Notes under the pieces: generated by a model
Database searches by the model: none
Told to the model about the DNA's origin: nothing
Seen by the model: only the letters and a program-made list of their open reading frames with translations
Part shown: positions 12,600 to 22,994 of the stretch, piece after piece
Position numbering within the stretch: position 1 is the stretch's first letter
How the letters are laid out: each line of letters opens with the position of its first letter
NCBI RefSeq assembly: GCF_047511655.1
Contig: NC_133395.1
Coordinates: forward strand, 67,675,910-67,739,909
DNA length: 64,000 bases
Source: Castor canadensis
Lineage: Eukaryota > Chordata > Mammalia > Rodentia > Castoridae
Direction: 5' to 3'
Position numbers and translations under genes: made by a program

Positions 12600-13920
12600 T
12601 CATCTTCCCATCACTCAACTTGGTACTGTGCAACTATATTCTTGACAGGCTAGTTGGTGGTTTCAGTCACCTGTTTTCTTCCCCTTGGTTTAATTTTGTT
12701 TTGTGGCTGTATTGGATGTTTTGCTAAATGTGTGTGTGCTGTTTCTGTTCCTGGTCTGTGTGTAATTTAGTATTAGCTAATTCACAATGGTAAAACTAAC
12801 AACAACAACAAAAAAAAAACCCAAAGAAATCAATGTGGAGAGATGAACAAACAAACACAAACAAAAAAGAAACAAAACAAATAAACAAACATACAAACAA
12901 GCAAACAGGCAAACAAACAAAAATTCCAGGTTAAGGAACGATAGAATTTCTGTCTTAGTTTAAGTTCTGGTGTTACTCCTCCAGCATGCAGTCCTGGTAT
13001 TGGTGTTTAGGCAGAATCTCTGTCGTAGTCTCACCAGGTAGTTTGGTAGTTTTTTGTTTTGTTTTTCTTCTGTCTTTCAGAGTCAGCTGCTAGGTCAGAT
13101 TCCCCCCTCAGTGGGGTGTGGCAGTTTAAGTTTGCATGTTGTCCTCAGGTTCTGGAATCAGCTCTGTAGCCTATGAGCTGTCCTGCTTTTGACTTGGGTT
13201 TTGCTGTGCTTGATTGCTGGGGGCTTGTTTCTTTGCCTTGTCCACTTTCTCTATGGCAAGGTCAGTGATCCATCAGCTGACTGTCAGTGTGTTGTGATGG
13301 TTTGCTGATTGTTTTTCAATTTTGCAGTGTCATTTGAATTTGAATGTTGCTCACTGGCTTAGGAGACAGGCTTTGTGGACTGCTACCTGCCCTATTTCAG
13401 GCAGTGGCTTATCACCCACCTGCTGTCGGCACTTCTGCCTTTCCAGCCTTTGTTTACTGAAGTTCTCATGCAGGTCAGCTCCTTGCTTCTCCCCCTTCTC
13501 CAGTGTACTTTCAGAGTTCCCATCCCTCTGCTGTGTGCTTGCTATCAGTTTGTTGTTTATTCAGTTTTTTGTTTTTTTGGTTTTTGTTTTGCTGGGGTTA
13601 GTCTGCCCAGGAGGCTATGCTAGCTTTTCCCAGGGGTGGCTGTGGGAATACCTTGTAACACTTGGCACTCACTGGTTTGGTCTGCTGAATGTCTCCCAGG
13701 CAGGTTTGGAGCCAGTGGCTGGCAGTGGCAGCAGCCCTCTTGTTTTCTCAGTGTAACGTGTGTGGAGAGCTTTCCATGGGTTAGGAGTTCAGGGTGCCAA
13801 CGTTTTGATTCTCCATGGTGCTTTATTTCCACCAAGGGTGGCTCCAGCATCTCAGCAAAGTTTTTGATTCACAGAGCTCACACTGTCTTCTTCTGTGCCC
13901 CAGTCACCATATTGGATCCC
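12600..13920 (-). promoter_or_regulatory. L1 5' UTR (internal promoter region)
   Basis: About 1.3 kb upstream of the ORF1 start of the full-length L1. In this family the 5' UTR carries the internal RNA polymerase II promoter. The stretch is moderately GC-rich at its 5' end (13,100-13,900) compared with its flanks. It holds an A-rich AAAC-type simple repeat on the plus strand (12,798-12,925). Open frames here, for example 13,322-13,756, are not recognisable proteins. Promoter activity is inferred from family knowledge only. Confidence 0.6.
12798..12925. repeat. (AAAC)n-type simple repeat inside L1 5' UTR
   Basis: Imperfect runs of aac / aaac units (acaaacaaac, aaacaaacaaac) over about 130 bp; on the L1 sense strand it reads GTTT. 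It probably expanded within the element after insertion. Confidence 0.8.
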
Positions 13921-13937
13921 TCAAGTCTGCCTTTTTT
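13921..13937. repeat. Target-site duplication, right copy, of full-length L1
   Basis: Exact 17-base match to 7,332-7,348, directly abutting the L1 5' end. Confidence 0.93.
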
Positions 13938-14647
13938 AGTTGATTAATGAAAGACGGCTCTTTAGTCTCTAGTGGCCTGCAGCTACCCTCAGGAGTATGC
14001 TGCCACACAGCCTCTTCAGGCTTGTGTCATCAAATTACAGACCATCCTGAAGATTCCCCAACTCTCACTTCCTTTCCTGCACACCATGGGAATTACACAG
14101 TGAGCCCAGTTTCAGAGCTTAGTCTTGCTTGGTTGTTCCCTACATGGAAGTCATGATGTTATTTCTGTAGTCAAAGACATAATGCTTACATTTAGTGCAT
14201 GTGTCTATAGTCTGATTATGAAATTGCCATTACTAAAGAAGTTTGCGTGGTTAGGATATCTTCCAGTATATGACAGGAAAGCTATAGAGGAATATTCACA
14301 TATTTCTGTTGAACTTCCCTGAAAGGCTTTTTATAAAAATCATTTTTCTAAAGCAAGACCTCAAAAGCTAATATTCAGATATTTTCATTGTTCTTTGTAA
14401 GTCCTCATTTTACTTTATCTCAAGTTAAGTGAATTTAGGTTTGCTTCACAGCACTGAGATTTATTTACAAGTCCACATGCTGCAGTATTTACTGAACAAT
14501 TTATCTGATGTCTAGTCATTCCTGACATCACCTAAAATATTCATTATACATATCAAAGAGTATGAGATTGATTGGCAGTGAAATTTGGACATTTGTGAGA
14601 TTATATGTATATTGAGAATTTTAATCTAGTAAGAAATAAATGCTCAG
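13938..14647. other. Unique spacer, nothing recognised
   Basis: About 700 bp between the L1 and an LTR. The short frames present have no family signature, and I see no repeat that I can name. Confidence 0.5.
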
Positions 14648-15045
14648 TGTATTAGTCAGATTTCTATTACTGTAACAAAATACCTAAGAAAATGAGCTTA
14701 ATAAAGGAAAAGGTTTATGTCAGTTCATGGTCACTTGACCCTGTTGCTTTGAGCTTATGGAACCATAGAACATCATAGCAAGAACACATAGTGGAGGAGT
14801 TTTGTTTAGCTCAAGGCAGCAGGAAAAAAGAGAGCAAGAGAGAGAGAGAAACAGAGAAGATCTAGGATCTCAATATCCCATTCAAGGTCACACTTCCAAT
14901 AAGCAAAATTCTTTCCTCAAGGTCCCACCTCCTAAATGTTACATCTCCCACCCCCTCCCCCAAGAGAACCACCATTTGGTGACCAAGCCTTTGATATTTA
15001 ACACATGGGCCTTTGGGAGGGCATTCCAGATCCAAACTATAACAC
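14648..15045 (-). mobile_element. MaLR-type solo LTR
   Basis: Starts 'tgtattagtcagatttctat' with 'acaaaatacctaagaaaatg', and ends 'gcctttgggagggcattcca' plus 'ccaaactataacac'. This is the reverse complement of the MST/MLT family LTR plan, whose sense strand starts at the right end with a 'tatggtttgg'-like block and ends with 'ggtattttgttacag...ctaata'. It includes an AG-rich stretch (14,823-14,850). No internal retroviral region is present, so it is a solo LTR. The exact subfamily is not assigned. Confidence 0.65.
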
Positions 15046-15065
15046 TAAAGATTTGGTTAAGCATA

Positions 15066-15397
15066 GTCTTAGTCTGTTCAATCTTCTATAAGAAATTGCC
15101 ATGGGTGGTATTTTAATAACAGAAACTTAATTCTTTCAGTTTGGAGCTGGGAAATCCAAAATCACGATGTGGCAGGTTTAGTGTCTCGTCACAGCCCACT
15201 TCCTAATGCATAGAAGATTGTCACCCTATCAAAGAGAGAGACAGAGAACTCTCTAGAATCCCTTTTATAAGGGCATTAATTCCATAAGGATGACTCCATC
15301 TTCACTTCCCAAAGACCCCCACCTCCTAATACAACCATTGGGAGTTAGGATTTCTATATATGAATTGCAGAGAGTAAATAAGCACTCAGACTTTAGA
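15066..15397 (-). mobile_element. Second MaLR-type LTR, degraded
   Basis: Repeats the same plan as the preceding LTR in the same orientation: 'cttagtctgttcaatcttct ... aagaaattgccatggg' at the left, then 'ttataagggcattaattcca', 'cccccacctcctaatacaac' and 'ggatttctatatatgaattg'. The two differ clearly in sequence, so they are separate old insertions or different subfamilies rather than the two LTRs of one provirus. Confidence 0.6.
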
Positions 15398-15778
15398 ACT
15401 TATTTTGTGAATTAAGTTGAAAATTGGTGATTTATGGATTTGAAACCATCAAATATTAATAGAAAAATATAACATTCTTCCTCTCATCTTTGACACCAGG
15501 AGTTTCCTACACTGTCCCCAACCAGTGCATAGGTAGTAACTACTCTTGGTTCTTATGTGATGTTGCAGAGTTCATCATGTAGACTTTCAGAGCTTCTTTA
15601 AATAGTTTTAGAAAATGTTTTATGTAGCTTCATAGTTTTTCCTTTTTAATCTTTAATAATTTTCTAATTTCTTTCCCCTTTTTTTCTAGATATTCTGTCC
15701 CCATTATTAACCTTTCAAGTGAGGTATTCCACTGTGTGTTCCATTTGGATGTTCTTTCATCTAGGGATGTTGTGTAAT

Positions 15779-15831
<53 letters not shown>

Positions 15832-16240
15832 AAACTATATATATATAGTTCACTGAATTTTCTCTCTTTTCAAAGAGTTCATTCCAGTTATTCTCTTAAA
15901 TGTCCCTTCTACAATAATCATATTTTGTTCAAATTATTTCACCTTCTCATTTTTATTTTCTATACATTTATTTTTTTCTTCTGTCAAGTTGCATTGCTAT
16001 TATTCTTGTGAAACATGAAATAAGTCCAGTCTTGCTTATATAAGTTGTGAATGCCCTAGTGTTTCTCTAAAAAACCTAAAACAATATTTTGTGGTAAACT
16101 TCATTTTTTTTAATCATGTTTAAGGGTTATTTTATTTCTGTGTTTTATCAAGAATGGGTATTTAAACTTTTCAAATATTTTACCCTATAAATTATTAATA
16201 TAGTGATTTAGATTATTGTTTCCTAATATGAAATCATCCT
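15398..16240. other. AT-rich spacer with TA microsatellite
   Basis: T-rich sequence without a recognisable gene. The 15,580-16,030 part may be a very old LINE (HAL1-like, minus strand), but the match is too weak to call. Confidence 0.4.
15784..15848. repeat. (TA)n microsatellite
   Basis: About 45 bases of uninterrupted TA followed by 'gtcaaac' and a second short TATA run ending near 15,848. It is self-complementary and therefore able to form a hairpin, and probably length-polymorphic. Confidence 0.95.
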
Positions 16241-16249
16241 GAATTGAGA

Positions 16250-16310
16250 TTTGGTTTGCTGATGGGTAGCTTGCCTAGAAAGCACTGGGTTCAATATACA
16301 GCACTGCACA
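16250..16310 (+). mobile_element. ID-like SINE monomer
   Basis: 'gctgatgggtagcttgccta ... aaagcactgggttcaatata' follows the ID/tRNA-Ala-derived SINE plan (A box-like start, 'tagca(a/t)gc' core, B box 'gggttcaat'). It runs directly into a CA microsatellite, its likely expanded tail. Confidence 0.65.
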
Positions 16311-16361
16311 CACATGCATATACAACACAAACACACACACACACACATACACACACAAATC
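16311..16361. repeat. (CA)n microsatellite
   Basis: Imperfect CA run (acacacacacacacac with ata interruptions) at the 3' end of the ID-like SINE. Confidence 0.9.
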
Positions 16362-16393
16362 ATCTGTATATTACTAGAAAAAAAAATAACACA

Positions 16394-16592
16394 GGGCCAA
16401 ACTGGTAGCATATAGGTAATTCCAGCTATGTAGGAGCCATAGAGTGGAGATTGAGGGCTAAGTAGGTTTCAGGCAGAAGTCCAAGACCCTATCTGAAAAC
16501 TAACTAATGCATAATTGGGCCAGGGTCAGAGCTAAAGTGTCAATGCTTAGCAAGCACAAGGCTCTGACTTTGAACCCTAACACTGGCAAAAA
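16394..16592 (+). mobile_element. Composite B1/ID SINE
   Basis: Left part: 'gggccaaactggtagcatat ... gtaattccagctatgtagg ... gaccctatctgaaaac', a degraded B1/Alu-like monomer. Right part: 'tgcttagcaagcacaaggct ctgactttgaaccct', ID-like with a B-box-like 'tttgaaccc'. It ends in an A-rich tail that grades into a purine microsatellite. Similar dimers lie at 26.8, 33.1, 51.3 and (reverse) 58.6 kb. Confidence 0.75.
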
Positions 16593-16692
16593 AAAAAAAA
16601 GAAGAAGAAAGAGAGGAAGGAGGAAGAGAAGAGAGGAGAAAAAAAGAAAGAGAGAGAGAGAAAGGAAGGAAGGAAGGAAGGAAGGAAGGAAA
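16590..16692. repeat. Purine microsatellite (GAA/GAGA/GGAA)
   Basis: Polypurine strand ending in about eight ggaa units (16,661-16,692), grown from the SINE A-tail. It produces artificial K/R/E-rich and S/L-rich frames on the two strands, which are not genes. Confidence 0.92.
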
Positions 16693-16705
16693 TAAATCCA
16701 ACCCA

Positions 16706-17145
16706 TGTTATGGGTTAAGTTTTGTCTCCCCAAATTCCTTCATTGATGTCCTAACCTTCAATATCTTTGAAAATGATGACCTTATTTTGAAATAGGGTCA
16801 TTGAAGATATAATTAGACACATTGATACGAAGTCATAGAGTAGAAATGTAGAAATGTGTATCCCTAGTCCAATATGACTGGTATTCTTTTAAAGGGGGGA
16901 AATTAGATCATACACATTCACACAGGGAGAGAGGCATCTAAAGATGATAGACTTATGCATTTATAAGCCAAGAAACACCACAGATTTTCCAGAAGCTAGA
17001 AAAGAGTCATACAACAGATTCTTCCTGAAAGCCTCAGAAGGAGCACACTGTGCACACAATTCTTAAATTTCTAACCAATGAACTATTATTTTAGCTACCC
17101 ACTCTGTGATAATTTGTTATACCAGCCATAGAAAACTAATACACA
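16706..17145 (+). mobile_element. MLT1-like MaLR LTR
   Basis: Sense LTR plan: starts 'tgttatgggttaagttttgt ctccccaaa', with 'gtcctaaccttcaatatc', 'ccaatatgactggtattctt' and 'acacagggagagaggc', and ends 'agaaaactaatacac'. All blocks appear in the order of MLT1 LTRs. No viral genes flank it. Confidence 0.75.
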
Positions 17146-18149
17146 ATATTTGCCCATTATATGCTCCTCAATTATGTTACTGAATATATTTTACATACAA
17201 AATTTAACCAAAAGTTTTATATACATTTAATATATCATTTGATTCATTTATTTTGATGTTTTTATTTTATAATCTTCATTATATGCTGGTCCATAAGTAT
17301 CCTATGATGTCTTTTCTGTTCTGCCATACCTGAGAAAACACTGTCCATTTTCTCTAGAGCTGCTTCTATGTTGATCTTATTCATCATCGTATGTCATTGT
17401 ATGTTATAGAATATATTTATCTCCTAGATTTGCTGAAAATTGAGGGTTTTTAATATTAAACATGATATTAAAGATGATACTTTAGAGAAAGATGAAATTG
17501 ATTATTTCTATAGCCATTTTTGTATTGGTAATACTGGCCTAAACTTTTAAGCTTTTGAAAGGATTATTTCTCTTACAAAAAAGAAACTCTTATCTCTAAG
17601 TAACCACATAACTGTCAAGTGGTCCATACAGCATGAGAGTTAAAAGTGTAGACTTGAATATCAAATTGCATTGATTCATGTCATTATGAACAAATTAGCT
17701 CTGTGACTTTTTATAAATAATCTCTAAGCACTAGGTACCTCATCTAACAAGTTGACATGATCATGCTTTTTTCTACAAATTATGAGGAACAAATTATGTA
17801 AGTGGATGAGAAGCTTAGAATAATGTCCAGCCCAAAGTGTGTGTTCAATAACTTTAACTCTTGTCATTTCATTCTCATTCTATTTCACTGATTTTTGAAA
17901 TGTCTTGTGTGCTGGAATTCATCATGTTCTCTCAAGTCACGAGAGAAGACTGGCATTTGGCATTCCACAGGGACACCACTGAACTTTCTAAGTCTCTTTC
18001 TTGATCTTTAAAATAGAGTGATATTGATTTGAGAATTCCAGGTGAAAATATATCTAAGAAGCGACCTTGGTAATTTGCATAGAGCAGGTACTCCAAATTG
18101 TTTTCATGATTCAGTGAAATTTTTCATGTCAATTTCTCTTCATGGAATA
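17146..18149. other. Unique/ancient-repeat DNA
   Basis: No coding region is seen. The left part (17,150-17,560) is T-rich and LINE-like but unassignable. A MIR is listed separately, and a second MIR-like core ('gatctttaaaatagagtgat') lies near 18,000. Confidence 0.45.
17635..17860 (+). mobile_element. MIR SINE
   Basis: Full MIR order: 'gtgtagacttgaatatcaaa', 'tagctctgtgacttttt', 'aagcactaggtacctcatct', 'gaggaacaaattatgtaagt', and 'gtccagcccaaagtgtgtgt tcaataa'. The copy is highly diverged. Confidence 0.65.
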
Positions 18150-18390
18150 TTATATAGCTGCAAGGCTTTTACTCATTTTTGAAGACTTACCTTAAATATT
18201 ACTTCTAATGTGAATCTTGCTGTTATACAGAGGTACAACTTGCCTCCAGAGTGGTTGCCTGGGACTTTGGTTGTACCTCTGTTATAGCACCTGAGTTTTC
18301 CTAAGGTTTCATGTGACTGTATTTCCTACCAAAAATTAAGTTTCTTATGGGACAGTAGGAAGCTTCTCATATCAATTTCTGGAACTATTC
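18150..18390 (+). mobile_element. L2 (LINE-2) 3' fragment carrying a hairpin
   Basis: Shows the L2 tail plan ('ctcatttttgaagacttacc', 'gttatagcacctgagttttc', 'tcttatgggacagtagg') at high divergence. Between these blocks lies a strong inverted repeat (18,221-18,289), described separately. The L2 assignment is by eye and moderate. Confidence 0.5.
18221..18289. ncRNA. Candidate hairpin RNA (pre-miRNA-sized), unproven
   Basis: Left arm gttatacagaggtacaac and right arm gttgtacctctgttatag pair in 13 consecutive base pairs (18,227-18,239 with 18,270-18,282). After a one-base bulge six more pairs follow, including one G-U. The loop is 30 nt. Total length, about 70 nt, is that of a microRNA precursor. 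Several known mammalian microRNAs (such as miR-28 and miR-151) derive from L2, so the host context fits. Expression and processing are unknown, and I do not recognise the arm sequences as a known microRNA. A structural accident of an old repeat remains possible. Confidence 0.3.
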
Positions 18391-19370
18391 TGGAGAAGAG
18401 AAGCAGGATTATGGCAAACTAGAAATGTACCATATTCAATATTAATTGAAAGCTCTTTTTTAACATAAATTTATACAAATTAAAAACAAAATATGTTTGC
18501 CCTCAAGCACAGAGAATCTGTCATGAGGGTTCAATTAGATAAAATTAAAGTTTCTGGATTTTATGCTACATCATTTGTGACCCTGGTAACACATAGCAGA
18601 ACCCATTAGGTTAGTGAATTTTCTTTAATGTTGTATACAGAAAATAAAAGTCAAGAAGAAATAGTCCTGAAAAATAATTTAGTTGCTTTCAAGTAGATAG
18701 TTAAGGTTTCAAAACATAGTTTGGGCTAATTATAATGTGTAAAACAGCCAAACAAAAAATTTCTAAGGTACTGATATTCAAAATTAGTTGCATGAAACCA
18801 TAATCCTGTTGCTTGTTCAGTAGAACAGGTGGTCTTTGAAGACCATTTGTGTGTTAATGACCGTGTGAAGCCTTACCATATGCAGCTGGTTTAACTGCTT
18901 TATTTAGGATTATTCAGAAGTATTTAGTGGTGAAACTTGTTTTCTTTGTAGAACCTCCTATCACCACATAAAACTAGGATTCTAGAGTAATCATTTTGGG
19001 AAACATTCTATAGTGGATTCAATTATATAGTCTTGACATTATGAGCATCAAAGTTTCACCCCAATTGTAATCAAGGTCTACCCAGTACACATGTTTTTCT
19101 TATATAAAGATAATAAAATGGATCAGAAGATACCTCTTAAATCTATGATACGCCATGAACTACACAAAATCCATACCCAAGCAGTTAACTAAAGCTTTTA
19201 TACCCACACTTGCATATATAAACTATCCGCATGCACACAAACAAGTTTCAAAAACCACATGGTATAACACTATTGTTACTTATCATTTTTTCTCACGAAA
19301 CAAATGGCTTTCATCACCTCACCTTGCTAGAAAAGTAGATTATCCTTGTCTTTTGAAAATTTTTTTGTAG
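18391..19370. other. Unique sequence, nothing recognised
   Basis: AT-rich single-copy-looking DNA without recognisable exons or repeats. The frame at 19,155-19,370 has no family signature. Confidence 0.45.
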
Positions 19371-19374
19371 ACAG

Positions 19375-19600
19375 CAGTATAGTGAAAACATCCTATGATC
19401 AATCTTCCTTAATTAAAAATCCAACTGTTACACTTATTAGTTGTATGATCTCAGACCAGTCAATTAATATCTCAGTGGCCATAGTAACTAATCTAATATT
19501 ACAGTGCCTACCACAAAAGATTATTGAGGAAATTGAAAAAATTTGAATACATAATTTTAATTGGCACATACCATGTTCAATATGAGTTGACTATTATTAT
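19375..19600 (+). mobile_element. MIR SINE
   Basis: MIR plan visible: 'cacttattagttgtatgatc', 'cagaccagtcaattaatatc', 'acagtgcctaccacaaaaga', and at the end 'ggcacataccatgttcaata' followed by a 'ctattattatctt' tail. Confidence 0.65.
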
Positions 19601-21300
19601 CTTTCCTGACTACAGCTTACATATTGTCTGTAGTCATCTTCTACATCATCCATGCCAAGAGTTGATCTTCCTTATCATCAGAACTTATACTTTGCAGAAA
19701 ACTGTCAGAATTTCCTTAGAATTGCTTTTTTAATGTTGCTATGGAAAGTTCACTAAATTCTTGACATATGGGTTATGGTGAACAAGAATAGTCTTGGTGG
19801 ACTATCTGGCAAAGGGTACATAGTTGATGAAGATGTTAATAAGGATATATAGCTTTTGTCATCCATGTTCTTAATTACCTACTAGCCAAATTGATGTATT
19901 TCTAGAAACTTTGGGGTTTTAATCTCTGTCTTCTGCAAATTTGTTGTTGCTACAACTCATTACCTAAGGATATTCTAGTTTTTCTATGCATCAGGGATAA
20001 GTTTATATAGATTGTAGTTGGTTTTGGAGAAGGAGTTCGACTTCCATGTCATGTCATCTTTCCACTTCTATAAGAATTGTCAGTTTTTCTTGCTACAACT
20101 TGAGATAGGAGAATGAGCTTTTATTATTTAACTATCTGATGATTATGTAGCATTAGACATTTTTGACATGTGAAGTGTTCAGTAGTGCAGCTTACATTTC
20201 GTCTTGATGGACTCCTTTCTGTGCTTGGATAATAGCACACTAGGCTATCTATAAAACCTTAGGATTGAATAATCTTATAAAATACCTTGTTTTCTTTATG
20301 CAATGGATAGTTGTATTATCCTGCTTCCATTCTGTTTCTTTACCCCACTAGATATTTCTAAACCTGAATTTCTTTCTTTTTATTAAGTTACTCAAAGTAA
20401 TAAAGCAAAAACAGGTTTAAAATTACATTTAGATCCACTGGAATGAGGTGGCTTTTATTTCTTAAGGGAAAAAAATGGACAACGTTTTATTAAAGAATAA
20501 AAGTAAGGCAAAGGAAATAAATTTACCACCATTTCTACAGTTTTGCTAGAGACTATCAAATGTAAACAATGGCTCACTTTTTTGCTGCTTCAGGGGAAAT
20601 TGCATTTTTGACCTGGACAAAGAATGGCATGGTTTTGTTTGTATTGTCACAGAAGATAGCAATTTTTGCCACAGAGAAACAGAACATAGCAACTACAATG
20701 AAGATTCCATTACCAAAATTGGGAAGGTTAATGTTGTTATTACAGAGGAACATTTAGAATGTTCCTCCATGGCCCAAGGTCATGTTTCTAATTTATATTT
20801 ACAAGAAAGAAAGCGTCACTCCGGGGACTAAAAAGTTAATGCTGTGAGATTAGGTAGTCTGGGTGAAATAATGAGGATGAATCAGATGGTAAAGCATCAA
20901 GTTTGCAAATGCTGCAAATGGGAACTGGACATCATGCAAAATATTGAACAAGATCGTCAGAGATCCGCATGTTTATCTATAACTTTTACAATAGATTGAC
21001 TTGTAGGTTTATTGTGTGACATTATCAAGGGAAAATCCAATGAAAGTTGCATTTGGGAATATGAAATCCTTGATCTGGGAAAAATTGTGGCAGGAAGAGA
21101 GTTGAAGCACAGTTTGGGAGCCATCTGCTTGATGGTGATAGATGGACCCTTGTATTTTCCTGAGAATATGAAGATGTGAGGGCTAATCCTTTAACAACTG
21201 CAGGGATCATCAGGAAAGAAAAGAAAAAAGCAAAAGCAGAAAATAGTGAAGGACCAAAATTGCATATATTTTTATTATTTCTCAGATTCTGCTGTTATTT
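19601..21300. other. Unique sequence, nothing recognised
   Basis: 1.7 kb with no supported gene. The 62-codon frame at 20,569-20,757 starts with an ATG but resembles no known family and lacks splice context. Confidence 0.45.
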
Positions 21301-21365
21301 AGAATGCACATTGGAATGCCAGTGGCGCAATTGGTTAGCATGTGGTACTTCTACAGAATGCACAT
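21301..21365 (+). pseudogene. Tailless retrocopy of a tRNA-Ile(UAU) 5' half
   Basis: The 43-bp core 21,312-21,354 contains 'ccagtggcgcaattggttag' followed by 'catgtggtacttctac'. This matches the 5' half of nuclear tRNA-Ile(UAU), including the A box, and stops within the anticodon loop. One base change falls in the anticodon (tat to tct). The sequence agaatgcacat is repeated exactly at 21,301-21,311 and 21,355-21,365, a target-site duplication. There is no poly(A). Truncation in an RNA loop, no tail and flanking duplications define the published class of 'tailless retropseudogenes' made by L1 machinery. There is no 3' half or B box, so it cannot be a tRNA gene. Confidence 0.7.
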
Positions 21366-22990
21366 GAATAAGTGATCTTTCTCTTTTTAAATAAGTATAT
21401 TTATTGTGTACTATATGATCTTTTTCTAATATATGCCATCCATTGGTGCCTTGTCTAGTGAAACAGCCATATAAAATAATTTCATAGAATAAGGTTATCG
21501 TAATTTTATTGTTTAATAAACCTGGGTGGAAACTCTCATGAAATGTGCTGAAACAAATACAATTTACTTGGCATTAGTTTGTATAGAATTATGCTTTCAA
21601 TTGTGAGTTAATTAGCTTTTATGATTGCAAAGAGACTTGAATTAAGTATGTCTTTCAGAGCTTTTCATGGAGCTATATACTCGAAGACCTCTGTGATCTA
21701 TTATTTTGCATGGTGTATAGGAGAAGCTCCTTTGCTTCTACCTTAATTTAGCAACATAAACTATAAACTGGAAGATTAAAAAGGCTCAAGTGAATGCATA
21801 CCCCAGGGCTGCTGTTAAGTGTATATTAGTGCACAATAAATCTTTGCCATTTAAATGTTCTGATGTTTTTATTCAGAATAAATAGCTAGCTATAAATCTT
21901 AAGTTATAAAGCTTACATATGGTAATTTACATGATCTCAAGACAATTACATTGATCATATTACTGCTGTGCAAGTTGCTATTGAATTGTCATTGAGGGAC
22001 TAGAAATTGGACAAAACCCATTTCTTTGGGTGACCAGAATGAGGCTGTCACCCATTGAGCAATTCTCTTCTTATTTCCTATTTACTTTGGGTAAGACTGT
22101 TATTCATACCATAAACCATCTCTTTCTCTTTTGAATGCAAATGTGATTTGTTCCTATTGAAGTATATGAATAAGTATTCATAAGCTTATTTATCTCAACT
22201 GTCAATCCAGATCTATAATCTGGGGAAGATGATTCTAAAAATTTGCAGAATAAATGACATGTTCTACTGAATACAGCAGTTAGGACATGTGGCTATCACC
22301 TCACAGAAAGCTGTCTCACAATGGGAAAGATTATTTCAGCTATTGGTTTCTCTTTTTGGTAAATAATGGCTTTTCTTTTTACCCATCTCATAAAATGTTA
22401 GCAATTACTTTAAGAGAGAAAAATAATTGCTATTCTTTAAAATAGAGAAGGGAAAATAACCTTGTATGTATCTATTTTGCAAATATTGTAGGTATCCTGT
22501 TGCAACACTCCATCATAGGCTCAGAAGGAATACAAAGTTAAAGTAGTGCTTGCTGATCCTTGTTAGGTTTACCTAAACCTGGATTATGTTTGTTGTTCCT
22601 CAATTCTTAGTAAGATCACTCCCATTGCACTCTCTAGTTACCTTGGTTTGGTGCTAAATCAGATGGTCATTTTAAATTTCTATGGCAATGAGGAGTTGCT
22701 CTTGTGGCTCTTTCCTTTCACCAGCAAATTCCTCTCCTGATTATCTCCTAGGCACACTGGCCTCACCTGTTGAGCTTTTGTGCTTTGGCATCTGAGATTT
22801 CCAACTTAACTGGATATGGGTGGAGTCTTAGAAGAATTGTTGTCCTCCTTCTTCTCATTTAAACTGAACAAATGATTCTAACGTGTTGTGTGGATTGAGA
22901 TCCATTCTTCTGTGGAGATAGCCCTAAGGAATAGACAAGCAGAGGCTGTGGTATTTGAAACTCTATACTGAGTGCTATGGAGTCCACTGT
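21366..22990. other. Unique sequence, nothing recognised
   Basis: No gene, CpG cluster or clear repeat is seen, apart from short AT-rich runs. Confidence 0.45.
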
Positions 22991-22994
22991 GCTG

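Larger units (their letters stand above)
7349..13920 (-). mobile_element. Full-length LINE-1 (6.57 kb) with 17-bp target-site duplication
   Basis: Complete minus-strand L1. The 5' end is at 13,920 (sense start gggatccaatatggtgac...) and the 3' end at 7,349 with a short A-run. It comprises a 5' UTR of about 1.3 kb (13,920 to about 12,600), an ORF1 region, an ORF2 region and a 3' UTR with a G-rich (sense) tract near 7,396-7,420. Identical 17-bp repeats flank it exactly. Both ORFs are broken by stops and frameshifts, so it is no longer autonomous, although sequence and duplication are well preserved. The 3' UTR is of the same type as the copies at 51.0 kb and 56.8 kb. Confidence 0.93.

Noticed and set aside
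13322..13756. 144-codon frame with Cys/Phe/Leu-rich hydrophobic sequence
   Set aside because: It lies antisense within the L1 5' UTR of the full-length element and has no family resemblance.
16500..16733. Leu/Phe/Ser-rich minus-strand and Lys/Arg/Glu-rich plus-strand frames
   Set aside because: They are translations of a purine microsatellite in a SINE tail.
21312..21354. Functional tRNA-Ile gene
   Set aside because: Only the 5' half is present. There is no B box, no 3' acceptor strand and no terminator, and direct repeats show it is a retrocopy.
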